A stretch of 64,000 bases of DNA from Undibacterium umbellatum. GTDB lineage: Bacteria; Pseudomonadota; Gammaproteobacteria; Burkholderiales; Burkholderiaceae_D. The translations under genes were made by a program, and so were the position numbers. Where the stretch lies: contig NZ_JACOFX010000005.1 in assembly GCF_014284125.1 (NCBI RefSeq), forward strand, positions 62,001-126,000, written 5' to 3'. The notes beneath the pieces were generated by a model. The model made no database searches, was not told the DNA's origin, and saw only the letters and a list, made by a program, of their open reading frames with translations. This document shows positions 54,184 through 63,590 of the stretch, one piece after another (positions within the stretch are counted from its first letter, which is position 1; each line of letters begins with the position of its first letter).

Positions 54184-55906
54184 ATGCAGCCACAGTAAAA
54201 CTCTGCACCGTCTTCAGCCTCAAATTAAACACCAGCAGTGCGACAGAAGTAATCACACCTATCCCGCCAAACAAACTCCACATCAGCATGGGCTGGTGCA
54301 TTTGCCGTGCCAGCACGGTGTACGACCAGCCAGACAAAAGCCCGGCAAACAAATTGCCGAGTGCCATGGAGACGAAGTAATAACCCATGAACATGGCGGT
54401 TTTGCGTTTCGGTGCAATGGCCGCTACATATTCCTGGCTCTTGGGTGAGGCGATCATTTCCCCCAGGGCAAATACAAAGACTGCCATACTGACGCTGACA
54501 CCGCCAAACAGCAAGGCATTCGACAGGCCCGCCATCCACAGGCTGAGGCTCAATACCAGCGTACCTATGACCAGGACGGGTAAGGCTTTCCAGCGTTGCA
54601 CATAAGTGCTGATGGCAATTTGCAGGACCACGACTACGCCAAAATCCAGATTGACGATGTATTCAGGATTGACCTGCCGGTAAGCCTGGCTCCAGTTGGC
54701 GGCTAATTGTGAGGCACTGATTTGACCCGCATGCAATGCCTGCAAGCCAGATTGCAATTGCTCCAGCGGCGGCATGACTTTGTAGTTCACCAGTTCCAGT
54801 CGTAATTGTTCCAGCAACTTGGTATCCGCAAATGGCCCCAGCTTGGCGGCCAGGCCAGGCAAGACGGTCGTCAATTGTTCTACATTCACCGAGGCTAAAA
54901 AATTGACGGCCGAGGGGCTGAGTTTGCCTATCAACAGGACCAGGTCGGTGGTATCGACAAAGTCACGTATGTACAAGGGTAGAGTGATGAAGAGCTGGTT
55001 ATAGATAGTCCAGAAGCCTGTCATGATCAGCAGGTAAATGACGAATTGCGCATTCCCTATGCATATGCCTTGCTGGTACCAGTGTTGTTGGCGACCAGAT
55101 TTGTTTAGCGCACTCCATACCAGGTTGATGCCTAGCCAGCCCGCCATTGTCATGAAATATTGGGAGTAACTGATGCCACCTTTGGCGGCGATCATGATGC
55201 CGATGATGGCCGGCACCACCAACAGGGCCAGCCTGCCATTGCCCAATACTTCCTGGGTTTCCAGCAAGACCTGGCGCAAGCCGCGTTGGTCGGCTCCGCC
55301 TTCGTGATGGTCACCATCCTTGTACAGGAAAATCGCCGGTATGAAGTTCAATAAGATCCAGAATGAGGACATGATGAAAACCATGTCCCAACTGATGGCG
55401 CGCACATAACCGGCCACCAGTGGCCCAAGGAAACCACCTACATTCACCATGGTATAAAACACGCCAAAACCCAGGCCGCGATTGCTGTCATCAGTCGTGC
55501 GGCCTATGGTGCCGACTACCACGGGTTTGAAGCAGGCTGCTCCTATGGCCACAGCCAGGAAGGCGGCACAGAAGCTCCAGAAACCATGCACCTGACCCAG
55601 CAGGAAGTAAGCCGGGCACATGATGCAAAACGCAATCAGGAACATGCGCCGGTAACCATAGCGGTCTGCCAGTGCACCGGTAATCACCGGTAGCAGATAT
55701 AGCAGGAAGGGGATCATGCCCTGCAAGAAGCCGCGTTCCTGATCATTCAAACCAAGACCACCTTGCGATACCGGGCTGGTCATATAGAGGGATGACAGGG
55801 TAAAGAAGCCATACCAGGCCAGGCGTTCAAAAATTTCCATGGTATTAGCGACATAGAAATTTTTATGGAAGGGGCTGCGGCCCGAAGAAAGTGGAGTAGT
55901 GGACAT
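54182..55906 (-). CDS. POT-like MFS peptide transporter
   Basis: 574 residues with about 12-14 membrane helices. The NTMEIFERLAWYGFFTLSSL start carries the ExxER motif of proton-coupled oligopeptide transporters, and GALADRYGYRRMFLIAF is the MFS A-motif. A long insert between helices (about residues 318-405) is unusual and contains hydrophilic helices. It sits 15 bases after the M24 peptidase gene, so peptide uptake feeds that peptidase and the hydroxyproline enzyme. Confidence 0.83.
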   Translation of the reverse strand: MSTTPLSSGRSPFHKNFYVANTMEIFERLAWYGFFTLSSLYMTSPVSQGGLGLNDQERGFLQGMIPFLLYLLPVITGALADRYGYRRMFLIAFCIMCPAYFLLGQVHGFWSFCAAFLAVAIGAACFKPVVVGTIGRTTDDSNRGLGFGVFYTMVNVGGFLGPLVAGYVRAISWDMVFIMSSFWILLNFIPAIFLYKDGDHHEGGADQRGLRQVLLETQEVLGNGRLALLVVPAIIGIMIAAKGGISYSQYFMTMAGWLGINLVWSALNKSGRQQHWYQQGICIGNAQFVIYLLIMTGFWTIYNQLFITLPLYIRDFVDTTDLVLLIGKLSPSAVNFLASVNVEQLTTVLPGLAAKLGPFADTKLLEQLRLELVNYKVMPPLEQLQSGLQALHAGQISASQLAANWSQAYRQVNPEYIVNLDFGVVVVLQIAISTYVQRWKALPVLVIGTLVLSLSLWMAGLSNALLFGGVSVSMAVFVFALGEMIASPKSQEYVAAIAPKRKTAMFMGYYFVSMALGNLFAGLLSGWSYTVLARQMHQPMLMWSLFGGIGVITSVALLVFNLRLKTVQSFTVAA

Positions 55907-55921
55907 GAGTAAATGAGTTTC

Positions 55922-57013
55922 TTAAATTTCCAGCTCAAAATTCTTTGGTGCATGGCTGATAAAACTATAGCCATCTGACTGGATGACGACATCGTCTTCT
56001 ATGCGCACGCCACCATAGCCAGGGATGTAGATACCGGGTTCTATGGTCACTACATAATTGGCTTGCAGAGTGTCCTGGCAAACCGGGCTGATAAAAGGCT
56101 GCTCATGCAACTGGATTCCTACACCATGGCCCAGGCCTGTGCTGGTATAGGCAGCAAATTCCGAAGCTTGCAGAATATCGCTGGCAGCGGCACTGGTGAC
56201 GGTGGCTAACTGGCCTGCATGCAGACTTTGTAATGCGGCCTGTTGCGCGCGTTGCGCAGTGTCGAATATATTTCTTTGTCGTGTACTGGCCTTGCCTGCA
56301 ACAAAGCTGCGTGTCATGTCCGAACGGTAGCCATTCACAACTGCACCAAAATCGATGACGACGAGATCACCTTCAGCCAGAGTCTTGCCTGAGGGGATGC
56401 AATGCGGCAGGGCAGAACGCGGGCCAAAGCCGACTATGCTGGGGAAGGACAGGCCCTCGGCCCCCAGTTTTTGCATACGGTATTCAAGTTCCAGCGCGAA
56501 GTCGCGTTCGCTGACGCCTATGCATAGCATTGGCATACAGTCATGCAAGGCCTGGTCGGCAATTGCTGCTGCCTTGCGGATTTGCGCTATCTCCCACTCA
56601 TCCTTGATCTTGCGCAATTCTTCCACCAGACCTGTACTAGCCGTACATGTAATGCCGTTCAACTCTTGTGCAATTTCTGACCACATCTGCAGATGGATAT
56701 GTCCGGCTTCAAACAGCAGGCTGGTGATGTGTGTTTCATCCAGCACTTGCCGTATCGCTTGCCCCAGGCTTTGCCGGTCGCGGTTGCGACATATTAACTG
56801 GCAACCAAAACACTCTTCTTCCGCCTGTTCGATAAAACGATAGTCGGTCATCAAATAGACTTGGTCCAGTGTGACGATGCCATACGCGGCTTCACCAGAA
56901 TAGTTGGCTAGATAACGCAGATTGTCGAGTGAGAATATCAGCAGGGCTTGTTGTCCATCCACAGCCATGCGCTGGCGCAGTTTGTTCAGTCTTTGTGTGA
57001 ATTCTGGCTTCAT
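55922..57013 (-). CDS. Xaa-Pro peptidase, M24 family
   Basis: 363 residues. Creatinase-type N-terminal domain to about 125, then the pita-bread catalytic domain with metal ligands in VVIDFGAVVNGYRSDMTRSF (two Asp), TGLGHGVGIQLHEQP (His), TIEPGIYIPG (Glu) and VRIEDDVVI (Glu). It should release the N-terminal residue next to proline (aminopeptidase P or prolidase type). The start overlaps the upstream dehydratase gene by four bases. Confidence 0.9.
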   Translation of the reverse strand: MKPEFTQRLNKLRQRMAVDGQQALLIFSLDNLRYLANYSGEAAYGIVTLDQVYLMTDYRFIEQAEEECFGCQLICRNRDRQSLGQAIRQVLDETHITSLLFEAGHIHLQMWSEIAQELNGITCTASTGLVEELRKIKDEWEIAQIRKAAAIADQALHDCMPMLCIGVSERDFALELEYRMQKLGAEGLSFPSIVGFGPRSALPHCIPSGKTLAEGDLVVIDFGAVVNGYRSDMTRSFVAGKASTRQRNIFDTAQRAQQAALQSLHAGQLATVTSAAASDILQASEFAAYTSTGLGHGVGIQLHEQPFISPVCQDTLQANYVVTIEPGIYIPGYGGVRIEDDVVIQSDGYSFISHAPKNFELEI

Positions 57014-58062
57014 CGGAATATGAATCCTTGTATCAGTGGATCTTGTGGATCCAGATAAAAAGTGCTGCGTCCTGTGATGTGGGCACTGCCTTCGACGCGG
57101 GGAATGATGGCGCTATGGTAGCCATAGCTGTGCGGATGATAGGCAGCCACCTTGAACTGGCTGCCCAATATGCTTTCTATCGTAATGCTTTCACCCAGGC
57201 GCAATTGTCCGCGCGCATACAGGATGGCTGCCTGGCCAGAGACCCCGCTGCCAGTGGGGCTGCGGTCCAGCTCGCCATCGGCAAAGATGCAGACATTGCG
57301 ACTATGTACGCCAGGTGTTAGGGATGGTGCAGAAAAAATGCAGCCATACAGAAAACCGAGTTCAGCATCATTGGGATGGTGTATGGCGATCTGTGCCTGC
57401 ACTGCTGCCTTGATGTCACATCCCATGCGGATGATTTGGCGGTGATTGTCAGCCGCCAGTGACAAGCCCAGGCTTGGCGCATCGACATAGGCGTAGTAGG
57501 CACCGCCATAGGCCAGCGTGACATTCACCTTGCCCAGATTGGGTACCTCGACCTTGACATCCATGGCAGCGACAAATGACGGCACATTGTCAAAATAAGT
57601 GCGTGTGACCTTGCCATTGTCCATTTCGGCATAGGCAGTGATTTGCCCGGCAGGCACATCGATCTTGATGGTTGTCATGGGGCCGCTGCTGGCAACCACG
57701 CCAGCTTCCAGTGCCACGCGTGTGAGTGCAATGATGGCATGACCGCACATGGTGCTATAGCCCTCGTTGTGCAGGAACAGGGCACCAAAATCACTGTCTT
57801 CGCGTTCCGCCGCAACGATGAGGCAGCCATACATATCGGCATGACCACGCGGCTCAAACATCAGGGCGGTGCGCAAATGATCGTAGTGGGTATGGCAGTA
57901 AGCACGTTTTTCCAGTATGCGTTTGCCTGGCAAGACAGGAAAGCCACTGGTGATGATGCGCAGAGGTTCGCCACCGGTATGGCAATCCAGGCTGCTGATT
58001 TGCAAAACTTCAGGCGATGGTCTCCAGCTGGAAAAAGCCCTGGCTTGTGTTGCACTCGACAT
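57010..58062 (-). CDS. Trans-3-hydroxy-L-proline dehydratase-like proline racemase family protein
   Basis: 350 residues from ATG 58062, seven bases after AGGAG. The racemase family fold is clear (SLDCHTGGEPLRIITSGFP; ALFLHNEGYSTMCGHAIIAL with the first catalytic Cys). The second catalytic position reads DRSPTGSGVSGQAA, with Thr where racemases and epimerases have Cys. A Cys/Thr pair is characteristic of trans-3-hydroxy-L-proline dehydratase, which yields pyrroline-2-carboxylate. Specificity remains predicted. First gene of the three-gene peptide/hydroxyproline operon. Confidence 0.8.
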   Translation of the reverse strand: MSSATQARAFSSWRPSPEVLQISSLDCHTGGEPLRIITSGFPVLPGKRILEKRAYCHTHYDHLRTALMFEPRGHADMYGCLIVAAEREDSDFGALFLHNEGYSTMCGHAIIALTRVALEAGVVASSGPMTTIKIDVPAGQITAYAEMDNGKVTRTYFDNVPSFVAAMDVKVEVPNLGKVNVTLAYGGAYYAYVDAPSLGLSLAADNHRQIIRMGCDIKAAVQAQIAIHHPNDAELGFLYGCIFSAPSLTPGVHSRNVCIFADGELDRSPTGSGVSGQAAILYARGQLRLGESITIESILGSQFKVAAYHPHSYGYHSAIIPRVEGSAHITGRSTFYLDPQDPLIQGFIFR

Positions 58063-58068
58063 GTGCAT

Positions 58069-58568
58069 GCTCCTGCTCTAAAAGCGTCAGCTTAAAGCGC
58101 ATGAGAAAGCCTGTCTTGACGTTTTGCATGCCCCCTTTTGTGGAAATTGGCACAACAAAAAACTATTTGAAATTGCTTAAAATTTCCGCAAAAGTTTACG
58201 TATATTTAAAATATATTCGTGATATATTAAAAAACGGCATAGCGATTTTGTAACAACGCAGTGTAACGATGTCCATGAATTGGCAAGCCACTAGCGCTGA
58301 TTGATGAAAGCTGGTAGCCACGCAGAAAGCAGGCAGCTAGTGATCTGGTCTTTCTGTCATTTGCATCAAGTGATTCATATGCTGAGCAGAGCAAATACGG
58401 AAACAGGCAGTTTTGCGTGTTTTCCTTGTTCAGCAAAAAACAGTCCAGGTTTTTCCGGATAAGTAACAAGCCAATCACAGGCCAGTACCAAGGCAACAAT
58501 TAATACGCAAGACCCTTAGCAAGCAACAAGAAAATCAAAAAATATTTTTCAAATCCGGAGCAGACAAA
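58069..58568. other. Divergent intergenic region
   Basis: 500 bases between the hydroxyproline operon and the TonB receptor. The left third (58140-58240) is very AT-rich and holds the operator-like palindrome at 58210-58228. No gene with a ribosome site is apparent. Confidence 0.6.
58210..58228. promoter_or_regulatory. AT-rich palindrome, candidate operator
   Basis: AATATATTCGTGATATATT has perfect 7-base arms and a 5-base centre. It lies 148 bases before the dehydratase start, in a region where a minus-strand promoter would be expected. Confidence 0.5.
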
Positions 58569-61379
58569 ATGAAAGAAAAAGTACTATCCCATTCGCTGAG
58601 ACTGATGTTCGCCAGCGGACTAGGCTTGAGCATGATCGCCGGTAGCACGCAGGCGCAAGATGCTGGCCCAGCCATGCAGCGCGTTGAAGTGACGGGTTCG
58701 TCGATCAAACGCATCAATCAGGAAACCGCATTGCCTGTGCAAACCTTGTCGCGCGCCGATATAGAAAAAAGTGGTGCAACCAATGTGGAAAGCCTGATTG
58801 CGGCGCTCCCCAGCATGCAGGGCTTCAGCACCGCCAACCAGACGATCAATGGCGGCGGTGGTGGTTTGCAAACTGCTTCCATCCACAATATCGGCGCTGC
58901 ATATACCCTGGTTTTGTTGAATGGACACCGACTGGCGTCCTATGGTGCGGGCAGTACAGTCAACCTGGCCAGCATTCCCTTGTCTGCAGTTGAGCGGGTA
59001 GAGATATTGACTGACGGTGCATCGACCTTGTATGGCTCGGATGCGATTGCCGGTGTCGTCAATTTCATCTTGCGCAAGAACCAGACGGAAGCTGCGGTTG
59101 ACTTCAGTTACACTCATCCACAGCAATCTGGTGGCAAATCTTATCGTCTTGGTATTTCCAAAGGTTTTGGCGACCTGGAAAAAGATGGCTACAACGTCCT
59201 GGTGTCCTATAGCCATGACGAGCAAAGCATGCTGAACTCTTCCCAGCGTTCATTTGCTGATACCGGTGTCAGGAGATTTTCTGAAAATGGTAAAAATTAT
59301 GCGACCTGGTTTTTGTCAGACAATTCCAGCCCATCCATCGCACAGTTGAATTTCAAGAATGGTGCAGATCCCATCCTGTTTTCACCAAGCTACATGAAAG
59401 ACAAGACTTGCGGGCCGAACACCTTCCAGGTAGAAAATCGCTGCCGCTATGATTATGCATCGACAGTGCAGTTGATCCCTGAGTCCAAGCGTGACAGCCT
59501 GTTTTCATCACTGAACTACAAACTCAATAGCGATACCAATATTTTTGCCGAAGCAGTGTTATCCAAGTTCACGCAAACAGGTCGCTACGCGGCTGCTGCC
59601 CAGCCATTGAACCTGGGTCTGGACAGCCCTTTGTTTGCCAAATACGTGACACCTTACCTGGGTGCTCTGGGTGTCAACCCGGCCAACCTCGATTCAGCCA
59701 GGATGCGCCTGCGTATTTCTGACGCTGGTGGCCGCAATACTGCTTATACGACAGAGGCACAGCACCTGGTGCTGGGAGCGGACGGCAATGCTTTTGGTTT
59801 TGACTATAACCTGTCCTACACCCACTCCATCTCCAAGCGCAAGCGTGATTTTGCTGGTGGCTTCCTGAGCAAGGATAAGTTCTATGCCATCGTTGACAGT
59901 GGCAAGTACGATCCATTTGCGCCTGCAGGATCTTCTGAAGCGATACTGGCACCTGCAGTCTTGCGTGAAAACTGGTCCAGCTCCAAGAGTACATTGGATG
60001 TATTGAGTCTGCGCGGATCGCGTGAATTGTTTGTCATAGGCAGTGGTAAATCGCAATTGGGCCTGGGGGTGGATTTCAGCAAGCAGGGCTATGACTACAC
60101 CGCGACACCGATAGGCATGGGCACGAATGCCCTGCAACCAAACTACACCGATGCGCCTTTGGGCGATTCTCCAGGTGACTTGCCGATTGCTGCCAGCCGT
60201 AAAAACTGGGGTACGTTTGCTGAGCTATTGCTGCCATTCAGCAAGCAATTCGATGTGACAGCTGCCCTGCGTTATGATGATTACAGCGCCGTCACCAATA
60301 CCGCGAATTTCAACGAGCAAGGCAAGCCCATTGCATCTGCGACTCAGGGTAACAAGGCTGACAAGCTGACTTACAAGCTGTCTGCTGCTTACCGTGCTTT
60401 TGACAATGTCTTGTTGCGTGCGTCATATGGCACGGGTTTCAAGATGGCTAGCATGAGCGATATCACTTCACCACTGATACATAGTGGTAACACGGGTGGT
60501 ACTTATCCTTGCCCGGTCAAGTCACCAGATCCACGCGCAGTAAATTGTATGGGTTCGACTCAGTATGACGTGCTGACAGGTGGTAATCGCCTGACTGGTG
60601 AAAATGGCTTGAAGCCTGAAGAGTCGAAACAATCCACTATCGGCATGCGCGTAGAACCTAGCTCCAACTTGTCTCTGGGTCTGGACTTGTGGGATGTAAA
60701 AATGGAAAACCAGATCGCGCAACTGCCGGAAGCCATCGTTTTTGGTCACCCTGAGCGTTATCCCAATCTGTTCTCGACTTTTTATGAACCAGGCCAAGGA
60801 GGCAATATCCTGGTGGGCACACTGCCTTCGTACAATATCGCCAGTGCCCATTATCGCGGCATAGACTGGGATCATAGCTTCAAGACCGCGACACCCTTGG
60901 GCAAGCTGGGTTTGAACTGGACTGGTACTTATATGCTGATGTCAGATCTGGAAATTCCAGGCAGCCCGACGGTGCGCAGTGTCGGTCGCTATGACGAAAA
61001 CAATGCAGTGGCTTTTCGTGTCATCAGCAAACTGGTGGCAACGCTGAAAACTTCGGATGTATTCACGCACGCCCTTACCATGAATTATCGTTCTGGTTAT
61101 CACGATGCCAGGGCTTCTGTGCGTGAAGTCAATGCCGATGGTAGTTTTGGTGATTTTGTCACCGTCAAGCGCGAAGTATCGCCTTACACCACATTTGACT
61201 GGCAAACCCGTGCGCAACTGCGCAAGAATCTGGCATTCACTTTCGGGGTTCGCAATCTGTTCAATGTTAGCCCCCCTTTGTCTTTGAAAGAAGGCAATGG
61301 TGACCAGGTTGGTTATGATGGCCGTTATACCGATGCACTGGGCAGGACGATTTACGTTACAGGTTCTTACAGCTTCTGA
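58569..61379 (+). CDS. TonB-dependent outer-membrane receptor
   Basis: 936 residues. The signal peptide ends AGSTQAQDA. A TonB box-like segment RVEVTGSSIKRI precedes the plug domain (SLIAALPSMQGFSTANQTIN, AAYTLVLLNGHRLASYG, VERVEILTDGASTLYGSDAI). The barrel ends TDALGRTIYVTGSYSF with terminal Phe. The Gly-rich GGGGG stretch in the plug and the ITGSRI-like box are typical of receptors for organic substrates, not classical siderophore receptors. Located opposite the peptide/hydroxyproline operon, so it may import peptides; this is inferred from context. Confidence 0.9.
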   Translation: MKEKVLSHSLRLMFASGLGLSMIAGSTQAQDAGPAMQRVEVTGSSIKRINQETALPVQTLSRADIEKSGATNVESLIAALPSMQGFSTANQTINGGGGGLQTASIHNIGAAYTLVLLNGHRLASYGAGSTVNLASIPLSAVERVEILTDGASTLYGSDAIAGVVNFILRKNQTEAAVDFSYTHPQQSGGKSYRLGISKGFGDLEKDGYNVLVSYSHDEQSMLNSSQRSFADTGVRRFSENGKNYATWFLSDNSSPSIAQLNFKNGADPILFSPSYMKDKTCGPNTFQVENRCRYDYASTVQLIPESKRDSLFSSLNYKLNSDTNIFAEAVLSKFTQTGRYAAAAQPLNLGLDSPLFAKYVTPYLGALGVNPANLDSARMRLRISDAGGRNTAYTTEAQHLVLGADGNAFGFDYNLSYTHSISKRKRDFAGGFLSKDKFYAIVDSGKYDPFAPAGSSEAILAPAVLRENWSSSKSTLDVLSLRGSRELFVIGSGKSQLGLGVDFSKQGYDYTATPIGMGTNALQPNYTDAPLGDSPGDLPIAASRKNWGTFAELLLPFSKQFDVTAALRYDDYSAVTNTANFNEQGKPIASATQGNKADKLTYKLSAAYRAFDNVLLRASYGTGFKMASMSDITSPLIHSGNTGGTYPCPVKSPDPRAVNCMGSTQYDVLTGGNRLTGENGLKPEESKQSTIGMRVEPSSNLSLGLDLWDVKMENQIAQLPEAIVFGHPERYPNLFSTFYEPGQGGNILVGTLPSYNIASAHYRGIDWDHSFKTATPLGKLGLNWTGTYMLMSDLEIPGSPTVRSVGRYDENNAVAFRVISKLVATLKTSDVFTHALTMNYRSGYHDARASVREVNADGSFGDFVTVKREVSPYTTFDWQTRAQLRKNLAFTFGVRNLFNVSPPLSLKEGNGDQVGYDGRYTDALGRTIYVTGSYSF

Positions 61380-61389
61380 TGCCAGATGA

Positions 61390-61420
61390 CCTTACCCGTT
61401 CATAAAAACGGGTAAGGTTT
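61390..61420. terminator. Bidirectional terminator
   Basis: CCTTACCCGTT pairs perfectly with AACGGGTAAGG across a six-base loop; TTT follows. It serves the TonB receptor on the plus strand and possibly the RodZ-like gene on the minus strand. Confidence 0.75.
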
Positions 61421-61427
61421 GGCAAAC

Positions 61428-61931
61428 TTAGTGCAAGCTGAAATAGGCGTAAGCCAGTGCTGCAGCAATACACAGGCTGATAAAAATGCCCAGCGGGAAC
61501 GCCTGGTTTTCTGCCGGGTTGCCTGGTCGCCTGGACGAGCCTGACTGGTTGGCTTGCCGTTTTGATTTATCAGTATCGATCACGATCAATGCCAGAATGG
61601 GGTCAGGATCGAGTTTTACCAACTTCGCATATGCGCGTGTGAAGCCTTTGACTATCGCTGCCTCCGGCAGGGCGGGATAGTCGTCTTTTTCCAGTGCAAT
61701 GATTTGCCGTGGTGCCAGTTTGAGCTGGGCGGCCACTTGCTCCACCGTCCAGCCCAGCGCAAGGCGCCCTGCCGCCAGTTTGGCACCGGGTGAAGCCGCC
61801 AGTCTTTTGGCTTCCGCCTCCAGTAAATCGGCGGCGATAGGCTGGCCCAGGCGGGATTCAATCAATTCCTGATAATGAAATGTGCCCGTAACTTCTGACG
61901 GAGCTGGCTCATTGTGCTCAGACTTGCTCAT
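61428..61931 (-). CDS. RodZ-like helix-turn-helix membrane protein
   Basis: 167 residues from ATG 61931, eight bases after GAGG. HTH_25 domain (LAAGRLALGWTVEQVAAQLK; APRQIIALEKDDYPALPE; KGFTRAYAKLV) as in RodZ, then a basic linker (SKRQANQSGSSRR) and a C-terminal membrane helix (PLGIFISLCIAAALAYAYF). The periplasmic domain of true RodZ is missing, so this is a short paralogue, perhaps membrane-tethered regulation. Confidence 0.8.
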   Translation of the reverse strand: MSKSEHNEPAPSEVTGTFHYQELIESRLGQPIAADLLEAEAKRLAASPGAKLAAGRLALGWTVEQVAAQLKLAPRQIIALEKDDYPALPEAAIVKGFTRAYAKLVKLDPDPILALIVIDTDKSKRQANQSGSSRRPGNPAENQAFPLGIFISLCIAAALAYAYFSLH

Positions 61932-61937
61932 TACCAT

Positions 61938-62350
61938 TGCCTCATATATAACAAATATCCAGACTAAATGCCGTTACAAAAACAGCGGCGAACTAAAACG
62001 CAGCGACTTGATTACGCAGAATGCCATGCAAGCACGCTCTGCGATACTAAATTTCGATGACTTAATTGATATCAAATGTCGTACTTTGTCCCAATGTATG
62101 CTGCAAACTGAAAAACTTGGTCTGGCTCAGTCGCCGATTTCATGATAATCGGGTAAGCTTCGAGTACGTGTTGACATGGCAAGTTATCAACTTGGGGCTG
62201 GACGCAAAATGGCGGAGCTTTTTTGCGTTAGCCTTTTGTTGTTTCGATAGAAATTTCAACATAAAAAAGCACTGTCGTAAGATTATCTCACACTGCCTGT
62301 TCAGGATACTTATTTTACAGGCGATACAAAATGGTTTTGGAGTGCCACTA
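61938..62350. other. Intergenic region upstream of tagH
   Basis: About 410 bases, AT-rich. Contains a TTGATATCAA palindrome near 62065 and a TTGACA at about 62171 with no convincing -10. I found no -24/-12 element. Possible start of the type VI secretion transcript. Confidence 0.5.
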
Positions 62351-63559
62351 ATGATTAAAATTGCCGTTGTTTCTTATAATAACCAAGCACCAGACACACC
62401 TGTTTTTGCGGTATTTGGACCAGAGCCAGCGACGATAGGGCGTAATGTAGAGAATTTTCTGGCCTTGCCAGACCCTAAACACTTTGTTTCGCGTACCCAG
62501 GCTCATGTATGGAGCACTGGTGGACAGCACTTTATCAATAATCTCAGCCTGGCTAATCCAGTCAGCATCAATGGCAAGGAAATCAAGGCCGAGACAGCAT
62601 TTGAAATTCATTCGGGTGACGAGATACAGATAGGATTGTACTTATTGCGCGCAGACGCGGTGCAGGCAGTAGTTGCCAATGATGCAGCACAGGCACCTGT
62701 AGTGTTTGAGGCTGCACCAGAGAGCAATGAAGTCGAAGTCATTGAAGAAAACAAGCGCCAGCATCAGGCAGTTGTGCCGGTTGGAAAAGAAGATGCGGCA
62801 GTACAACCGCCGCAATTCCTGCTGCGTCCTGAAGTCGCCAATCCACCAGTTGAAGCAGTGACTGAGGAGATTAGCAAACCAGTAGCCCAGACTGAAGCTA
62901 CTGCCGCAGTCGATGCGTATGCTAATGCAGCCAAGGTGGCCGATGCTGGCAAAGCTGCCGGCAACGCCAATGAACTCATGCAAGCCTTTTTGCAAGGCGC
63001 AGGCCTGCAACAATTAAACCTGGCATCAGGCCTGACCGTGGAATTGATGGAAACACTGGGCAAGTTCATGGCTGCCTCTGTGCAGGGAGCCATGGAAGAG
63101 CTGTCACAACGAGCCTTGCTCAAGCGCGAAGTGAAAGCAGAAGTAACCATGGTTGTGCTGAGGGAAAACAATCCTTTAAAATTTTTCCCGGATAGTAAAA
63201 CCGTCCTGACCCAGATGTTGCGCAAGAAGATGCCAGGCTTCATGGCACCGGCCGAGGCGATGGAAGATGCTTTTTTTGACATACGGACTCATCAGATGGG
63301 CGTGGCAGCAGGCAGCAAGGCGATCACCGATTCCATCTTGAAAAATTTGCAGCCTGCACATGTCGAAGCGCAACTGGGTGCACCGGGCTTGCTTGACCAG
63401 ATTAACCCGGCACGACGTAAGGCGGCCATGTGGGACCAGTTCAATGAAATATTTGACACTATTTCGTCTGGTAAGAAAGATGAGTTCCAAGCCTTGTTTG
63501 GTAAAGAGTTTTTACTTGCCTATGAGAAAGAAGTTGAAAAAGCAGAACTGAACCGCTAG
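62351..63559 (+). CDS. tagH: Type VI secretion FHA-domain protein, TagH type
   Basis: 402 residues from ATG 62351. N-terminal FHA domain with ATIGRNVENFLALPDPKHFV, VSRTQAHVWSTGGQHFI and NNLSLANPVSINGKEI (the Gly-Arg, Ser-Arg, Asn-Asn phosphothreonine-contact layout). A linker of about 100 residues is followed by the VI_FHA C-terminal domain (MQAFLQGAGLQQLNL, ETLGKFMAASVQGAMEELSQ, NPLKFFPDSKTVLTQML). TagH/Fha is a scaffold activated by PpkA-type phosphorylation. The gene for the phosphatase follows after 31 bases. Confidence 0.9.
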   Translation: MIKIAVVSYNNQAPDTPVFAVFGPEPATIGRNVENFLALPDPKHFVSRTQAHVWSTGGQHFINNLSLANPVSINGKEIKAETAFEIHSGDEIQIGLYLLRADAVQAVVANDAAQAPVVFEAAPESNEVEVIEENKRQHQAVVPVGKEDAAVQPPQFLLRPEVANPPVEAVTEEISKPVAQTEATAAVDAYANAAKVADAGKAAGNANELMQAFLQGAGLQQLNLASGLTVELMETLGKFMAASVQGAMEELSQRALLKREVKAEVTMVVLRENNPLKFFPDSKTVLTQMLRKKMPGFMAPAEAMEDAFFDIRTHQMGVAAGSKAITDSILKNLQPAHVEAQLGAPGLLDQINPARRKAAMWDQFNEIFDTISSGKKDEFQALFGKEFLLAYEKEVEKAELNR

Positions 63560-63590
63560 TCTTGTGCAAAATCTCATACTATCCCCAGTC

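Noticed and set aside
58130-58160. TTGGCACA as a possible sigma54 -24 box
   Set aside because: No GC at the -12 position at the required spacing.
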